DNA of 64,000 nt from NCBI RefSeq assembly GCF_014705705.1, contig NZ_JACXLD010000008.1, forward strand, positions 41,410 to 105,409. Direction: 5' to 3'. This stretch comes from Spongiibacter pelagi (GTDB taxonomy: Bacteria > Pseudomonadota > Gammaproteobacteria > Pseudomonadales > Spongiibacteraceae). Below the pieces are notes generated by a model, which saw only the letters and a program-made list of their open reading frames with translations, was not told the DNA's origin and did no database searches. The translations under genes and the position numbers were made by a program. Shown one piece after another: positions 52,452 to 62,116 of this stretch (the stretch's first letter is position 1; every line of letters begins with the position of its first letter).

Positions 52452-54326
52452 TTAGATAGACAGCTTTTCAACACGGCGTCCGCCGTAGATCAAATTGACA
52501 ATGGCGCGGGTGCCCATAATGGCGGTGAACATCGAGGTCACAATACCCAGCGACAGGGTCACCGCAAAACCTTTCACCGGGCCGGTGCCAATAGCGTAGA
52601 GAATAACCGCCACCAATAAGGTGGTGATATTGGCATCCATAATGGTCACAAAGGCGCGACCATAACCTTGATCGATCGCATGTTGAGGCGATGTCCCTGA
52701 GGCCAACTCCTCTCTTATCCGCGAGAAAATCAGCACATTGGCGTCAACCGCCATACCTACAGTCAGAACGATACCGGCAATACCGGGCAAGGTTAGCGTC
52801 GCCCCAAGAATCGACATACAGCCAACGAGCAACACAAGGTTCGCACCCAATGCCAACACCGCAATACCACCAAATAAACGGTAGTAAACCAGCATAAACA
52901 GGGCAACCATGCCGAGGCCGATCTGTACCGACTTCAAACCAGCGGCAATATTTTCCGCCCCGAGTGAAGGTCCAACCGTGCGTTCTTCAACAAAATCGAT
53001 TGGCGCAGCCAGTGCACCCGCCCGGAGCAAGAGTGCCAATTCGGGCGCTTCTCCGGGATTATCCAGACCAGTAATACGGAACTGCACGCCTAACGCATCT
53101 TTGATAGTCGCCAGACTGATGATTTTCTTTTCATCGTAGGGAATACGAATCGCCTGCTCGACCCCAGCTTCATCGCGCTCATAACGGGTGCGACTTTTAC
53201 GCTCGATAAACAACACACCCAAACGGCGGTTAATATTGTGCCGCGTTACCCGGTGCATCAGCGTACCGCCCTCACTGTCGAGGGTGATGTTCACCTGTGG
53301 ACGACCATTTTCATCAAAACTGGCCTGAGCATTGGCAACTTGCTCACCGGTAATAACCACTTCGCGCTCCAGCCAAGCATTGGGCTCACCATTGCCGGGG
53401 TTGCGGAATTCAAACTGCTCGCGGTCACCGGGCGCCGCATCAAAGCGCGCCTCTAGACGGAACTCCAGATTCGCAGTTTTGCCCAGAATCCGTTTTGCCT
53501 CAGCTGTGTCTTGAATACCGGGCAGCTCCACCACAATACGGTTGCGACCTTGGCGCTGAACCAAGGGTTCAGATACGCCCAATTCGTTGACCCGATTACG
53601 CAGGGTCGTCAAGTTTTGCGACACTGCATAGTCTTCAATTTCTTTACGCTTGCCTTCAGTAATAATGGCACTCAGAGCAAAGCCATCGCTTTCGCTACCC
53701 GCTTCATCTCGAGTGGTCTGCAATTCCTGATAGTTTTTGCGAATCAACGAGTAGGCCTGATCGCGGCTTTCTTCCGTGCGGAACTTGCCATGAATCACAC
53801 CGTTTTCATCAAGGCTGACCAAACCACGCACACCCTCTTCGCGTAGGGATTTTTTAATGCCAGTGGTGTAATGCTCCAAACGAGTCGCAATAGCAGAATC
53901 CGTGTCTACTTCCAACAGAAAGTGCACACCGCCACTCAAATCCAGCCCCAACTTCATGGGTTGCGCACCAGCAGCCAGCAGCCAATCCGGCACATTTGAG
54001 GCCAAGTTCAGCGCGACAATATAAGAATCGCCCAGTGCGCGTTGAATAATTTTCTGGGCGCGAAGCTGCATGTCTTTATCATACAGACGCACTAAACCGC
54101 TCTTACCACTGGCATCGGCCGCCTCGCCAAAATGTTCAATACCTGCAGCATCCAGCGCTGCAGATACCCGAGTCATGGTGGCCTGATCGATCACGGTACC
54201 GCTGTTTTCTCCCGACACCTGAATAGCGGGGTCAGGGCGATACAGGTTCGGCGCGGAATACAACAAACCAATACCCAGCACAAAAACAATCAGCAGGTAT
54301 TTCCAGAGAGGATATTTATTCAGCAT
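52452..54326 (-). CDS. secD: Protein translocase subunit SecD
   Basis: SecD has 624 residues from the ATG at 54326; a longer frame to 54395 lacks support. The first transmembrane helix starts NKYPLWKYLLIVFVLGIGLLYS. The periplasmic P1 region (about residues 30-440) includes MKLGLDLSGGVHFLLEVD. Five C-terminal helices follow, with GMAVDANVLIFSRIREEL, where the conserved Asp lies in the proton path. It is the first gene of secD-secF. The usual upstream genes queA, tgt and yajC are not present; purL lies there instead. Confidence 0.96.
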   Translation of the reverse strand: MLNKYPLWKYLLIVFVLGIGLLYSAPNLYRPDPAIQVSGENSGTVIDQATMTRVSAALDAAGIEHFGEAADASGKSGLVRLYDKDMQLRAQKIIQRALGDSYIVALNLASNVPDWLLAAGAQPMKLGLDLSGGVHFLLEVDTDSAIATRLEHYTTGIKKSLREEGVRGLVSLDENGVIHGKFRTEESRDQAYSLIRKNYQELQTTRDEAGSESDGFALSAIITEGKRKEIEDYAVSQNLTTLRNRVNELGVSEPLVQRQGRNRIVVELPGIQDTAEAKRILGKTANLEFRLEARFDAAPGDREQFEFRNPGNGEPNAWLEREVVITGEQVANAQASFDENGRPQVNITLDSEGGTLMHRVTRHNINRRLGVLFIERKSRTRYERDEAGVEQAIRIPYDEKKIISLATIKDALGVQFRITGLDNPGEAPELALLLRAGALAAPIDFVEERTVGPSLGAENIAAGLKSVQIGLGMVALFMLVYYRLFGGIAVLALGANLVLLVGCMSILGATLTLPGIAGIVLTVGMAVDANVLIFSRIREELASGTSPQHAIDQGYGRAFVTIMDANITTLLVAVILYAIGTGPVKGFAVTLSLGIVTSMFTAIMGTRAIVNLIYGGRRVEKLSI

Positions 54327-54343
54327 AGTATTTCCAATTTCCG

Positions 54344-54363
54344 AGCCGGGTAGGTTCCCGGCT
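54344..54363 (-). other. Short GC hairpin in the secD leader
   Basis: AGCCGGG and CCCGGCT form a 7-bp stem with a 6-nt loop about 18 bases upstream of the secD start. No T-tract follows on the minus strand, so it is not a terminator. It could influence secD translation; no specific regulator is proposed. Confidence 0.35.
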
Positions 54364-54462
54364 TCATGTTCCCAACGTATAGGGCACGACCCCATAAATG
54401 GGCGGCATTATTGTGATTTTCTATTACAACTTAACGGTCTTGCCGGGTAGTTTGAGCCTGAC

Positions 54463-57400
54463 TTAGTCCACCCAAACACGGGCATTGCGGAACATACGCA
54501 TCCAACCACTATCTTCAGCACTGCCTTTCGGCGCCCAAGACTGGCTGATCGTACGGAACACCCGCTCAGGATGCGGCATCATGATGGTCACTCGACCGTC
54601 TTTACTACACACCCCGGTCAGACCTTCCGGCGAACCATTAGGGTTGGCAGGATACTGCTCAGTAGCTTGTAGGTGATTATCAATAAAGCGCAGGCTCATC
54701 TGACCGCCAGCTTGCAACTGGGCCAGTTGATCCGCCGAGGCAAATTCAGCACGCCCTTCACCATGAGCGACAGCGACTGGCATCTGCGTTCCCGCCATCC
54801 CAGAGAATAAGATGGAGGGTGATTCTGGAATTTCAACCAGTGAGAAGCGAGCTTCGAACTGTTCTGAGCGATTTCGCACAAAACGCGGCCAATTTTCAGC
54901 ACCGGGAATCAGCTCGTGCAGATTGGACATCATCTGGCAGCCGTTACACACACCCAAGGCAAAACTATCTGCGCGGTGGAAGAATTGCTCAAATTGCTCT
55001 CTTGCCCGAGCATTAAAGAGAACCGTTTTCGCCCAGCCCTCGCCGGCACCCAGCACATCACCGTAAGAGAAACCACCGCAGGCGGCGAGGCCTTTGAAAT
55101 CTTCAAGGCTGACACGACCCTCAAGAATATCGCTCATATGCACATCGAAAGCGGCAAAACCTGCGCGATCAAACGCCGCCGCCATTTCCATCTGGCCGTT
55201 CACACCCTGCTCCCGCAGAATGGCAATACGCGGACGCTCACCGCGATTAATATACGGCGCCGCAATATCTTCAGCAGGATTAAACGTTAGATTGACACTT
55301 AATCCCGGATCATTTTCAGTGAGGCTGTCATATTCCTGTTGGGCACACTCAGGGTTATCGCGCAGCGACTGCATACGGAAACTGGTTTCCGTCCAGCGTT
55401 TTTGCAGAGCGAGACGATCCGCATTCAATACTTCTTGATCGCCAAAACGAACGACAACAGATGCGCCCTTAACTGGCTGACCAATCGTCGCTACCGCATC
55501 ACCGCTCAAACCTTGATCAGCGAATACTTGCAGAACCGCATCGACACGATCGCGACGTACTTGGATCACGGCGCCGGCCTCTTCGGCAAACAATGCCCCC
55601 AAGGCACTGCCCTGCTCTGGCAGAGAAACATCCAAGCCACAGTGACCAGCAAAGGCCATTTCCAACAGTGTTACCAACAAACCGCCATCGGAACGATCGT
55701 GGTAGGACAGAATGTCCCCGGCTTCAAGCAGGTTCTGCATGGCATTGTAGAAGCCACTTAACAAAGCTGGATTTTCAATATCCGCAACCGCATCACCGAC
55801 TTGACCGTACACTTGAGCCAAGCAACTCGCACCCAAGCGCTGCATACCCGGCGCCAGATTTACCGCCAGCAACACGCTCTCACCCGCATCCAATTGCAAC
55901 TGGGGAGTGACGGTTTTACGCACATCGCACACGGGCGCAAACGCTGAAATAATCAAGGACATTGGCGCAGTAACGGCTTTATCTTCACCGTTTTCATTCC
56001 ATGCGGTGCGCATAGACATACTGTCTTTGCCTACCGGAATAGTAATACCCAGCGCCGGGCAGAACTCCATGCCCACGGTTTTTACGGCGTCGTATAAACG
56101 CGCATCTTCATCGCCAACCCCGGCCGCGCACATCCAGTTCGCCGACAGTTTAATGTCCGCCAAGCTGCCGATATTGGGGGTCGCACCCGATTGATAACTC
56201 GCCGCCACAGCGACATCAGAAATATCTGCAATACGCGTTGCCGCAATATTGGTAATGGCTTCAGCCACGGCCATGCGCGCTGAGGCCGCCGCATTAACCA
56301 GTGCCGCCGGTGTGCGCTCGCCCATCGACATCGCTTCGCCGGTATAACCTTGATAACCCGAGGTAGTGACAGCGCAATCGGCTACCGGTACCTGCCAAGG
56401 GCCAACCATCTGATCGCGGTGCACCATACCCGTCACTGAGCGGTCGCCAATGGTGATCAGGAAGTGCTTCGCAGCAATCGTTGGCAAGCACAGTAATTTA
56501 TCCAGTGCCTGCTCAACGCTAACACCGTCAAAATTTAGCGGCTGCAAGGACTCTGGAAGACGATTAACTTCGCGGTGCATTTTCGGCGGCTTGCCGAATA
56601 ATACGGACATGGGCAAATCGACCGGCATATTGTCGAAATGACGATCGCCTAAGCGCAGAATTTTTTCTTCAGTCGCCTCACCAACAATCGAAAACGGTGC
56701 CCGCTCACGGCCACAAATCGCGGTAAAGGTGTCGACATCCTGTGGCGCAATGGCAATAACATAACGCTCTTGAGATTCGTTACACCAGATTTCCAGCGGC
56801 GACATACCCGGCTCGTCGTTGGGTACATTACGCAGCTCGAAATGACCACCACAACCGCCGTCTTTCACCAGTTCAGGGAAGGCATTAGACAAGCCGCCAG
56901 CACCCACATCGTGAATGAACGCAATCGGGTTGTTCTCAGCCATCGCCCAGCAACGGTCGATCACTTCCTGACAACGGCGTTCAATCTCAGGGTTCTGACG
57001 CTGCACCGAGGCAAAATCCAAATCTTCGCTGGACTGCCCGCTACTCATTGACGACGCAGCACCGCCACCCAGACCAATCAGCATGGCCGGGCCACCAAGA
57101 ACCACCAACTGATAACCAGCAGCAAAAGGCTCTTTGATCACATGTTCGGATTTGATATTGCCGTAACCACCGGCAATCATGATTGGCTTGTGATAGCCGC
57201 GGCGCTCACTGCCGCTGGCGGTATTGACATCCAATTCATAGCTGCGGAAATAGCCACACAGGTTCGGACGGCCAAATTCATTATTAAATGCGGCGCCGCC
57301 AATGGGGCCTTCCAGCATAATATCCAGCGCCGTCACAATACGACCGGGCTTGCCGTAGTCCTGCTCCCAACTGTGTGAAAAATCGGGAATCTGCAAATTA

Positions 57401-58410
57401 GACACACTAAATCCGGTCAACCCCGCCTTGGGTTTTGAACCGCGTCCCACCGCGCCTTCATCGCGAATTTCACCACCGGCACCGGTACCTGCGCCGGGGA
57501 AAGGTGCAATTGCCGTGGGGTGATTATGGGTTTCCACCTTCATCAAAATATTGATGGCTTCTTCATTAAAGCCATAGGCGGTGGATTCTGTTTGAGGATA
57601 AAAACGCGCCGTGGTCGGCCCCGCCACCACAGCGGCATTATCGGAATAGGCGCTGAGCACCCCTTCACCGCCGCACTCATTGGTGTTTTTAATCATCTTA
57701 AACAAAGACAGCGACTGATCTTCGCCATCAATAGTCCAACTGGCATTGAAAATCTTGTGGCGACAATGCTCAGAGTTGGCCTGAGCAAACATCATTAATT
57801 CGACATCGTTGGGATTGCGCCCCAATTGTTGGAAGCTGTCAGCGAGATAATCGATCTCATCATCAGCCAGTGCCAAGCCCAAGGTTTTGTTTGCCTCAAC
57901 CAAAGCCGGCGCACCCTGCCCCAGCACATCCACAGTCCCCATAGGGGCAGGCGCCTGCTCGGAAAACAAAATCTCAGCCGCGTCTGGGCTGTCGAGCACC
58001 ACCTCGACCATGCGGTCGTGAATTGCGGCTTTAATCAGTCGAGTTTGCGCCTCAGTTAACGCCGGCCCTTCAACAGTGAATAACACACCGCGCTCAAGCC
58101 GCTGAATCATGTTCAGACCACAATTTTTGGCAATATCCGTGGCCTTGCTAGACCAAGGGGAAATCGTTCCCGGACGCGGCACCACAAAAAATGCCGTGCC
58201 ACTGGGCTCTTCAACCTCACCGGCGGGACCGTACACAAGCAACTTACTAAGCACGGTCAACTGTTCAGGCGAGAGTGTCTCGGAACATTTTGCCAGATGC
58301 ACAAAGCGGGCATGAATACCCTTGATATCTGGAATCTGCTGTTGCAGAGAAGCAAGAAGTTTTTCAATCCGAAAATCGGATAAGGCCTGGGCACCAGGAA
58401 GGATTAACAT
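54463..58410 (-). CDS. purL: Phosphoribosylformylglycinamidine synthase
   Basis: PurL makes FGAM from FGAR, ATP and glutamine in purine synthesis. This is the large single-chain form (1315 residues). It has an N-terminal PurS-like part, two AIRS-like domains with [39 protein letters not shown] and related motifs, and a C-terminal glutamine amidotransferase with [12 protein letters not shown] and MPHPER. A TACAAT box lies upstream on the minus strand. In E. coli purL is divergent from mltF; here a 2OG oxygenase gene is inserted ahead of mltF. Confidence 0.98.
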   Translation of the reverse strand: MLILPGAQALSDFRIEKLLASLQQQIPDIKGIHARFVHLAKCSETLSPEQLTVLSKLLVYGPAGEVEEPSGTAFFVVPRPGTISPWSSKATDIAKNCGLNMIQRLERGVLFTVEGPALTEAQTRLIKAAIHDRMVEVVLDSPDAAEILFSEQAPAPMGTVDVLGQGAPALVEANKTLGLALADDEIDYLADSFQQLGRNPNDVELMMFAQANSEHCRHKIFNASWTIDGEDQSLSLFKMIKNTNECGGEGVLSAYSDNAAVVAGPTTARFYPQTESTAYGFNEEAINILMKVETHNHPTAIAPFPGAGTGAGGEIRDEGAVGRGSKPKAGLTGFSVSNLQIPDFSHSWEQDYGKPGRIVTALDIMLEGPIGGAAFNNEFGRPNLCGYFRSYELDVNTASGSERRGYHKPIMIAGGYGNIKSEHVIKEPFAAGYQLVVLGGPAMLIGLGGGAASSMSSGQSSEDLDFASVQRQNPEIERRCQEVIDRCWAMAENNPIAFIHDVGAGGLSNAFPELVKDGGCGGHFELRNVPNDEPGMSPLEIWCNESQERYVIAIAPQDVDTFTAICGRERAPFSIVGEATEEKILRLGDRHFDNMPVDLPMSVLFGKPPKMHREVNRLPESLQPLNFDGVSVEQALDKLLCLPTIAAKHFLITIGDRSVTGMVHRDQMVGPWQVPVADCAVTTSGYQGYTGEAMSMGERTPAALVNAAASARMAVAEAITNIAATRIADISDVAVAASYQSGATPNIGSLADIKLSANWMCAAGVGDEDARLYDAVKTVGMEFCPALGITIPVGKDSMSMRTAWNENGEDKAVTAPMSLIISAFAPVCDVRKTVTPQLQLDAGESVLLAVNLAPGMQRLGASCLAQVYGQVGDAVADIENPALLSGFYNAMQNLLEAGDILSYHDRSDGGLLVTLLEMAFAGHCGLDVSLPEQGSALGALFAEEAGAVIQVRRDRVDAVLQVFADQGLSGDAVATIGQPVKGASVVVRFGDQEVLNADRLALQKRWTETSFRMQSLRDNPECAQQEYDSLTENDPGLSVNLTFNPAEDIAAPYINRGERPRIAILREQGVNGQMEMAAAFDRAGFAAFDVHMSDILEGRVSLEDFKGLAACGGFSYGDVLGAGEGWAKTVLFNARAREQFEQFFHRADSFALGVCNGCQMMSNLHELIPGAENWPRFVRNRSEQFEARFSLVEIPESPSILFSGMAGTQMPVAVAHGEGRAEFASADQLAQLQAGGQMSLRFIDNHLQATEQYPANPNGSPEGLTGVCSKDGRVTIMMPHPERVFRTISQSWAPKGSAEDSGWMRMFRNARVWVD

Positions 58411-58643
58411 GCGTGACTGAACCTTAGTGTGGATCTGGAAAGCCGTGCATTGTAGCTGAATTAACGCCGAATTTTTATCGAAAACTTGCTTTTGATGATC
58501 ACTAGCTGTGGCGGCCGCCTAGACTTCGTCGCCCCCCAAAGATATATTCCCAGACTAAGAATAAAGGGGTGAACACGACTTGTCATATTCACATGCCATA
58601 ATAGGCGACCATTTATCACCCCAAAAATAGCCTAAAAAAGATT

Positions 58644-59270
58644 ATGAGCGCCATATTAAACCTCCAAGCTATCAAAGACGCCCCGCTACAACTTGATCCC
58701 TATCCCTTTTTTACGCTTGATCGCAGCATCAATAGCGAGAAAGTAGACAATATTATTAATGCCTTCCCTGCACTGCCTGATGGCGGCAGTTACAACCTTG
58801 AAGACACCGAGTCCGCACCGGCCTTCGAGGAATTTACCCGCGCCATAGACAGCGTGGAATTTCGCCAGTTGCTGTGCGAAAAATTCGATGTTGATGTGAT
58901 GAATTTGCCAATGATGATGACCTTGCGCGGTCACTCTAGAGCAAAAGATGGTCGAATCCATTCCGATTCCAAAACCAAGGTATTAACCATTCTGATTTAC
59001 TTAAATCACGACTGGAATGCCGACACGGGTCGCCTGCGGGTATTGCGCAGTCAAACCGATATGGAAGACTACGTCACTGAAATTGAGCCCGGCCCCGGCA
59101 GCCTTTTGGCGTTTAAGGTCACCGATAATGGCTGGCATGGCTACCCCTCTTTTGTTGGCCCACGCCAGTCTATTCAAATTAATTTTCTGACCGGTGAAGG
59201 CGCCAATAAAAAGCATCGCTTTTTTCACGGCATCAGCGCCAAGCTGAAAAAACTTCGCAGACGGCTTTGA
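58644..59270 (+). CDS. 2-oxoglutarate/Fe(II)-dependent oxygenase
   Basis: This 208-residue protein is of the 2OG-Fe(II) dioxygenase superfamily (double-stranded beta-helix). The iron ligands would be His106 and Asp108 in RIHSDS and His155 in NGWHGYP; Arg164 in GPRQSIQIN is the expected 2-oxoglutarate anchor. It lacks a signal peptide. The basic C-terminal tail KLKKLRRRL may bind nucleic acid or membrane. Relatives hydroxylate proteins, sugars or small molecules; I cannot specify which. Its TGA overlaps the TTG start of mltF, so the two are translationally coupled. Confidence 0.82.
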   Translation: MSAILNLQAIKDAPLQLDPYPFFTLDRSINSEKVDNIINAFPALPDGGSYNLEDTESAPAFEEFTRAIDSVEFRQLLCEKFDVDVMNLPMMMTLRGHSRAKDGRIHSDSKTKVLTILIYLNHDWNADTGRLRVLRSQTDMEDYVTEIEPGPGSLLAFKVTDNGWHGYPSFVGPRQSIQINFLTGEGANKKHRFFHGISAKLKKLRRRL

Positions 59271-60706
59271 TACGCAGACTTGCCAAGTTAATGCCCTGCT
59301 TGATTATCAACGCAGGGCTACTATTGACGGCTTGCAGTGAGCCGCCAGACACCCTTGAACAAGTTAAAGAGCGCGGGGTTCTACGGGTTCTCACCCGCAA
59401 TGGCGCCACCACTTATTATGAAAATCAGGGACGACCAACGGGCTTTGAATACCACCTCGCCAAGGGATTTGCCAACCAGCTTGGCGTGGAGCTGGAAATT
59501 ATCCCTCTGGTCAACCTCAACGACATTTTTGACGCCATCAAAGCCGGCAAAGGAGATATTGCCGCAGCGGGCCTAACCAAAACCCCGGCTCGAGAACAAT
59601 TCCTCGATTTTGGCCCACCCTACCTCGATGTTAAACAGCTATTTGTCTACAACCGGGCGTTCTCCGAACCGATTGGCAGCATTAATGACCTTATCGGTCG
59701 ACGTATCCGGGTAATTGGCAATAGCGCCCATGCCGAGCTATTAAACCAACTTAAAATCGATCATCCCGAACTTAGATGGGAAGAAAGCCAGGATCAGGAA
59801 CCCGTCGATCTCTTTGAGATGCTCAGTAGCGGCGAGATCGACCTGACCATCGCCGACTCCAGCGACTTCTATACCAATCGCCCCTTTTATCCCGACTTTC
59901 GCATCGCACTGCTCGGCGGTGACACCGTTCAAGTGGCGTGGGCAATGGCCAAAGGCGCGCAGTCTGCGTCACTGCTCAATGAGATACAGGCCTATTTCGA
60001 CAAAATTGAAACCAACCACCGACTCAGCTCACTGAAGGATCAGTTTTTCAATCTCGATGAAGACATCCGCTTTATTAACACCCACACTTTTATGGAGCTA
60101 AAAAACAAGCGGCTACCCAAATATCGTCAGCTTATTGAGCAAGTTGCGGTGGAATACGATATTGACTGGCGATTGCTTGCAGCGATCAGCTATCAAGAAT
60201 CTCACTGGAATCCCAAGGCCAAATCCCCCACCGGGGTGCGCGGCTTTATGATGTTGACGCTACCCACCGCTGAAGAACTCGATGTTGATGACCGGCTCGA
60301 CACTTTGCAGAGTTTGCGCGGCGGTGCCAGATATTATTTGCAGCTCTACAACCGACTCAGCAAATCCATTCCGCCAAGCGAGAAAAAATGGTTCGCGCTT
60401 GCCGCCTACAATATGGGAATTGGACACCTTAGAGACGCGCGCAAACTCACTGAAATGAATGGCGGCGATCCTAGTTTGTGGCGAGACGTTAAAGAAAATT
60501 TACCTCTGCTGCGACAGAGAAAATGGCACAAACAATTAAAATTTGGTTTCGCTCGCGGTGATGAAGCGGTGATTTATGTGGAGAATATCCGCAAGTATTA
60601 CTCACTGCTCACCTGGGATGAACTCAACCAGTATCGAACTCCCCCACCACGCCGAGTGGCCGATCACCTCCCCGCCTCACTCATAGAAAGTATTCACGGT
60701 CTGTAG
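59267..60706 (+). CDS. mltF: Membrane-bound lytic murein transglycosylase F
   Basis: This 479-residue outer-membrane lipoprotein has the lipobox LTAC with Cys23. An ABC substrate-binding-like domain (about residues 30-265) is followed by a goose-type lysozyme/SLT domain (about 285-460) in which ISYQESHWNP supplies the catalytic Glu311. MltF cleaves peptidoglycan to 1,6-anhydro products. The start is TTG, overlapping the stop of the 2OG oxygenase gene. The purL-mltF-tadA neighbourhood is conserved with E. coli. Confidence 0.95.
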   Translation: MIRRLAKLMPCLIINAGLLLTACSEPPDTLEQVKERGVLRVLTRNGATTYYENQGRPTGFEYHLAKGFANQLGVELEIIPLVNLNDIFDAIKAGKGDIAAAGLTKTPAREQFLDFGPPYLDVKQLFVYNRAFSEPIGSINDLIGRRIRVIGNSAHAELLNQLKIDHPELRWEESQDQEPVDLFEMLSSGEIDLTIADSSDFYTNRPFYPDFRIALLGGDTVQVAWAMAKGAQSASLLNEIQAYFDKIETNHRLSSLKDQFFNLDEDIRFINTHTFMELKNKRLPKYRQLIEQVAVEYDIDWRLLAAISYQESHWNPKAKSPTGVRGFMMLTLPTAEELDVDDRLDTLQSLRGGARYYLQLYNRLSKSIPPSEKKWFALAAYNMGIGHLRDARKLTEMNGGDPSLWRDVKENLPLLRQRKWHKQLKFGFARGDEAVIYVENIRKYYSLLTWDELNQYRTPPPRRVADHLPASLIESIHGL

Positions 60707-60735
60707 GTCTTAGCGCCTCTTTTTAAAACCTAAGC

Positions 60736-61158
60736 CTAAAGCTCTGGCTGCCCCATACAAACCTCTACCCCTTCTGGCAGTTGAAACCAATCCTGCTTTT
60801 CACTCACCCAAATATGTAAGCTCGGCTGAATAATAGAGGTATCGTCGAGGTTGGCGGGTTTGAGTTTAATAAAATCGTTGCGATCTGGGTCAAAGTGATA
60901 TATCCGGTTTCCACATTCGGGACAGAACTTGGCAAAGTTCTTATTGCCACTTTCAGCCCAACGCTGCCACTCCTTCAGCTCACCAGAAAACACCACGCTT
61001 TCCGGCTTAACCAAGGCAGTAATACTAAAGGCGCTGGTGGAAAGCTTCTGACATTCTTTGCAGTGACAGGCCAGCACCGCCAAGGGCGCTTCCAGTAATT
61101 GATACGTCACCCCACCACACTGACAAGAACCGGAAATCGGATAGTTCGCTTCAGCCAC
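60736..61158 (-). CDS. GFA/CENP-V family zinc-binding protein
   Basis: This 140-residue protein is of the GFA (glutathione-dependent formaldehyde-activating) family. The zinc-binding cysteines appear in SGSCQCGGVTYQL, LACHCKECQKLSTSAFS and KFCPECGNRIYHFD, the family pattern. Most members have unknown substrates; only a few act on glutathione adducts. The start is GTG with GGGAG upstream. It lies between mltF and tadA, which are adjacent in E. coli, so it is an insertion into a conserved pair. Confidence 0.9.
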   Translation of the reverse strand: MAEANYPISGSCQCGGVTYQLLEAPLAVLACHCKECQKLSTSAFSITALVKPESVVFSGELKEWQRWAESGNKNFAKFCPECGNRIYHFDPDRNDFIKLKPANLDDTSIIQPSLHIWVSEKQDWFQLPEGVEVCMGQPEL

Positions 61159-61179
61159 GGAATTCTCCCTTTTGTTTAT

Positions 61180-61668
61180 TTATGAGTTTTGCTGGCGCGC
61201 TTGTTTTTTCTCTTGCCGACGCCGAGCGAAAAAAGCCTGAATCAAATCAGTCGCCTGCTCAGCCATCACACCGCCAGTCCACGCCGTTACATGATTTAAC
61301 TGGGGCTGATCAAAAAAATGTAGATGACTACAAACCGCGCCTGCTTTGGGCTCAGTTGCCGCAAACACCACGCGCTCAATGCGTGAATGCACAATCGCGC
61401 CGGCACACATCGCACAGGGTTCAATAGTCACGTAAAGCGTAGAACCGGGCAGACGATAATTCTCCTGTAACTGCGCGGCTTGACGAATGGCAATAATCTC
61501 GGCGTGAGCGGTTGGGTCATGACTGGAAATAGGCTCGTTATAACCCTCACCCAAAACGTGATCACCACGAACCACGAGCGCCCCCACCGGCACCTCATCA
61601 ATCTCGGCGGCTTTGGCGGCGAGCTCCAGCGCTCGCGCCATCCATTTTTCATCCTCTGAACCTATCAA
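61180..61668 (-). CDS. tadA: tRNA adenosine(34) deaminase TadA
   Basis: TadA converts A34 to inosine in tRNA-Arg. The zinc site is His55 and Glu57 in AHAEIIAIRQA with Cys85 and Cys88 in PCAMCAGAIVHSRIERVVF. The protein has 162 residues. The start is taken as TTG 61668, because the EDEKWMARALELA segment matches the family N terminus; an ATG at 61641 is the alternative. The C-terminal tail RRRQEKKQARQ is basic, as in homologues. Confidence 0.94.
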   Translation of the reverse strand: MIGSEDEKWMARALELAAKAAEIDEVPVGALVVRGDHVLGEGYNEPISSHDPTAHAEIIAIRQAAQLQENYRLPGSTLYVTIEPCAMCAGAIVHSRIERVVFAATEPKAGAVCSHLHFFDQPQLNHVTAWTGGVMAEQATDLIQAFFARRRQEKKQARQQNS

Positions 61669-61710
61669 AACTCGCTAGCTCTTTTTTTCCTGTTTATTGA
61701 TACGGATGGC

Positions 61711-62106
61711 TTAGTTGCCACTGACTTTGGAACCTTTAACCAGTAATTCCTGTTGATTCGCTTTAACAGAAACATCTCTGCCATTAATTTCAATATCACC
61801 GCTTTTATTCATGCTGATTTGGGACTTGCCAACCCTCAGCACAATTTCATCCAGTGCTTGTAACTCCAGCTTTTTGCCGCCCATTACGCGGGTTCGACCC
61901 TGAACATTTATATTGAGATTTCTAGGCGCCATATTCGCATCTCCAGGCGCGCCTGTACTAGTCACACCAAGAGCAGCTTCTAATACCGCAAGCCGTCGTT
62001 CTAATAATGCAATGCGCTGATCACTGCTCGCATCAGCGAATACCGCGCTGCTACCCAGACCAATACAAAACAATCCCAGTAAACCCAAAACGCTGCGACT
62101 CACCAT
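61711..62106 (-). CDS. Exported protein with coiled coil and VgrG-like beta-helix
   Basis: This 131-residue protein has a signal peptide (residues 1-24, cleavage after VFA). A short leucine heptad coiled coil follows (DQRIALLERRLAVLEAALG), then a low-complexity linker, then a strongly repetitive beta region (about 62-131) with alternating short strands ending in Gly or Asn turns. The LRVGKSQISMNKSGDIEINGRD segment resembles the beta-helical needle tip of phage gp5 and T6SS VgrG. Those spikes are not Sec-exported. The protein is encoded ten bases after the secretin-like gene. Function is unknown. Confidence 0.6.
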   Translation of the reverse strand: MVSRSVLGLLGLFCIGLGSSAVFADASSDQRIALLERRLAVLEAALGVTSTGAPGDANMAPRNLNINVQGRTRVMGGKKLELQALDEIVLRVGKSQISMNKSGDIEINGRDVSVKANQQELLVKGSKVSGN

Positions 62107-62116
62107 AATAAATCCC

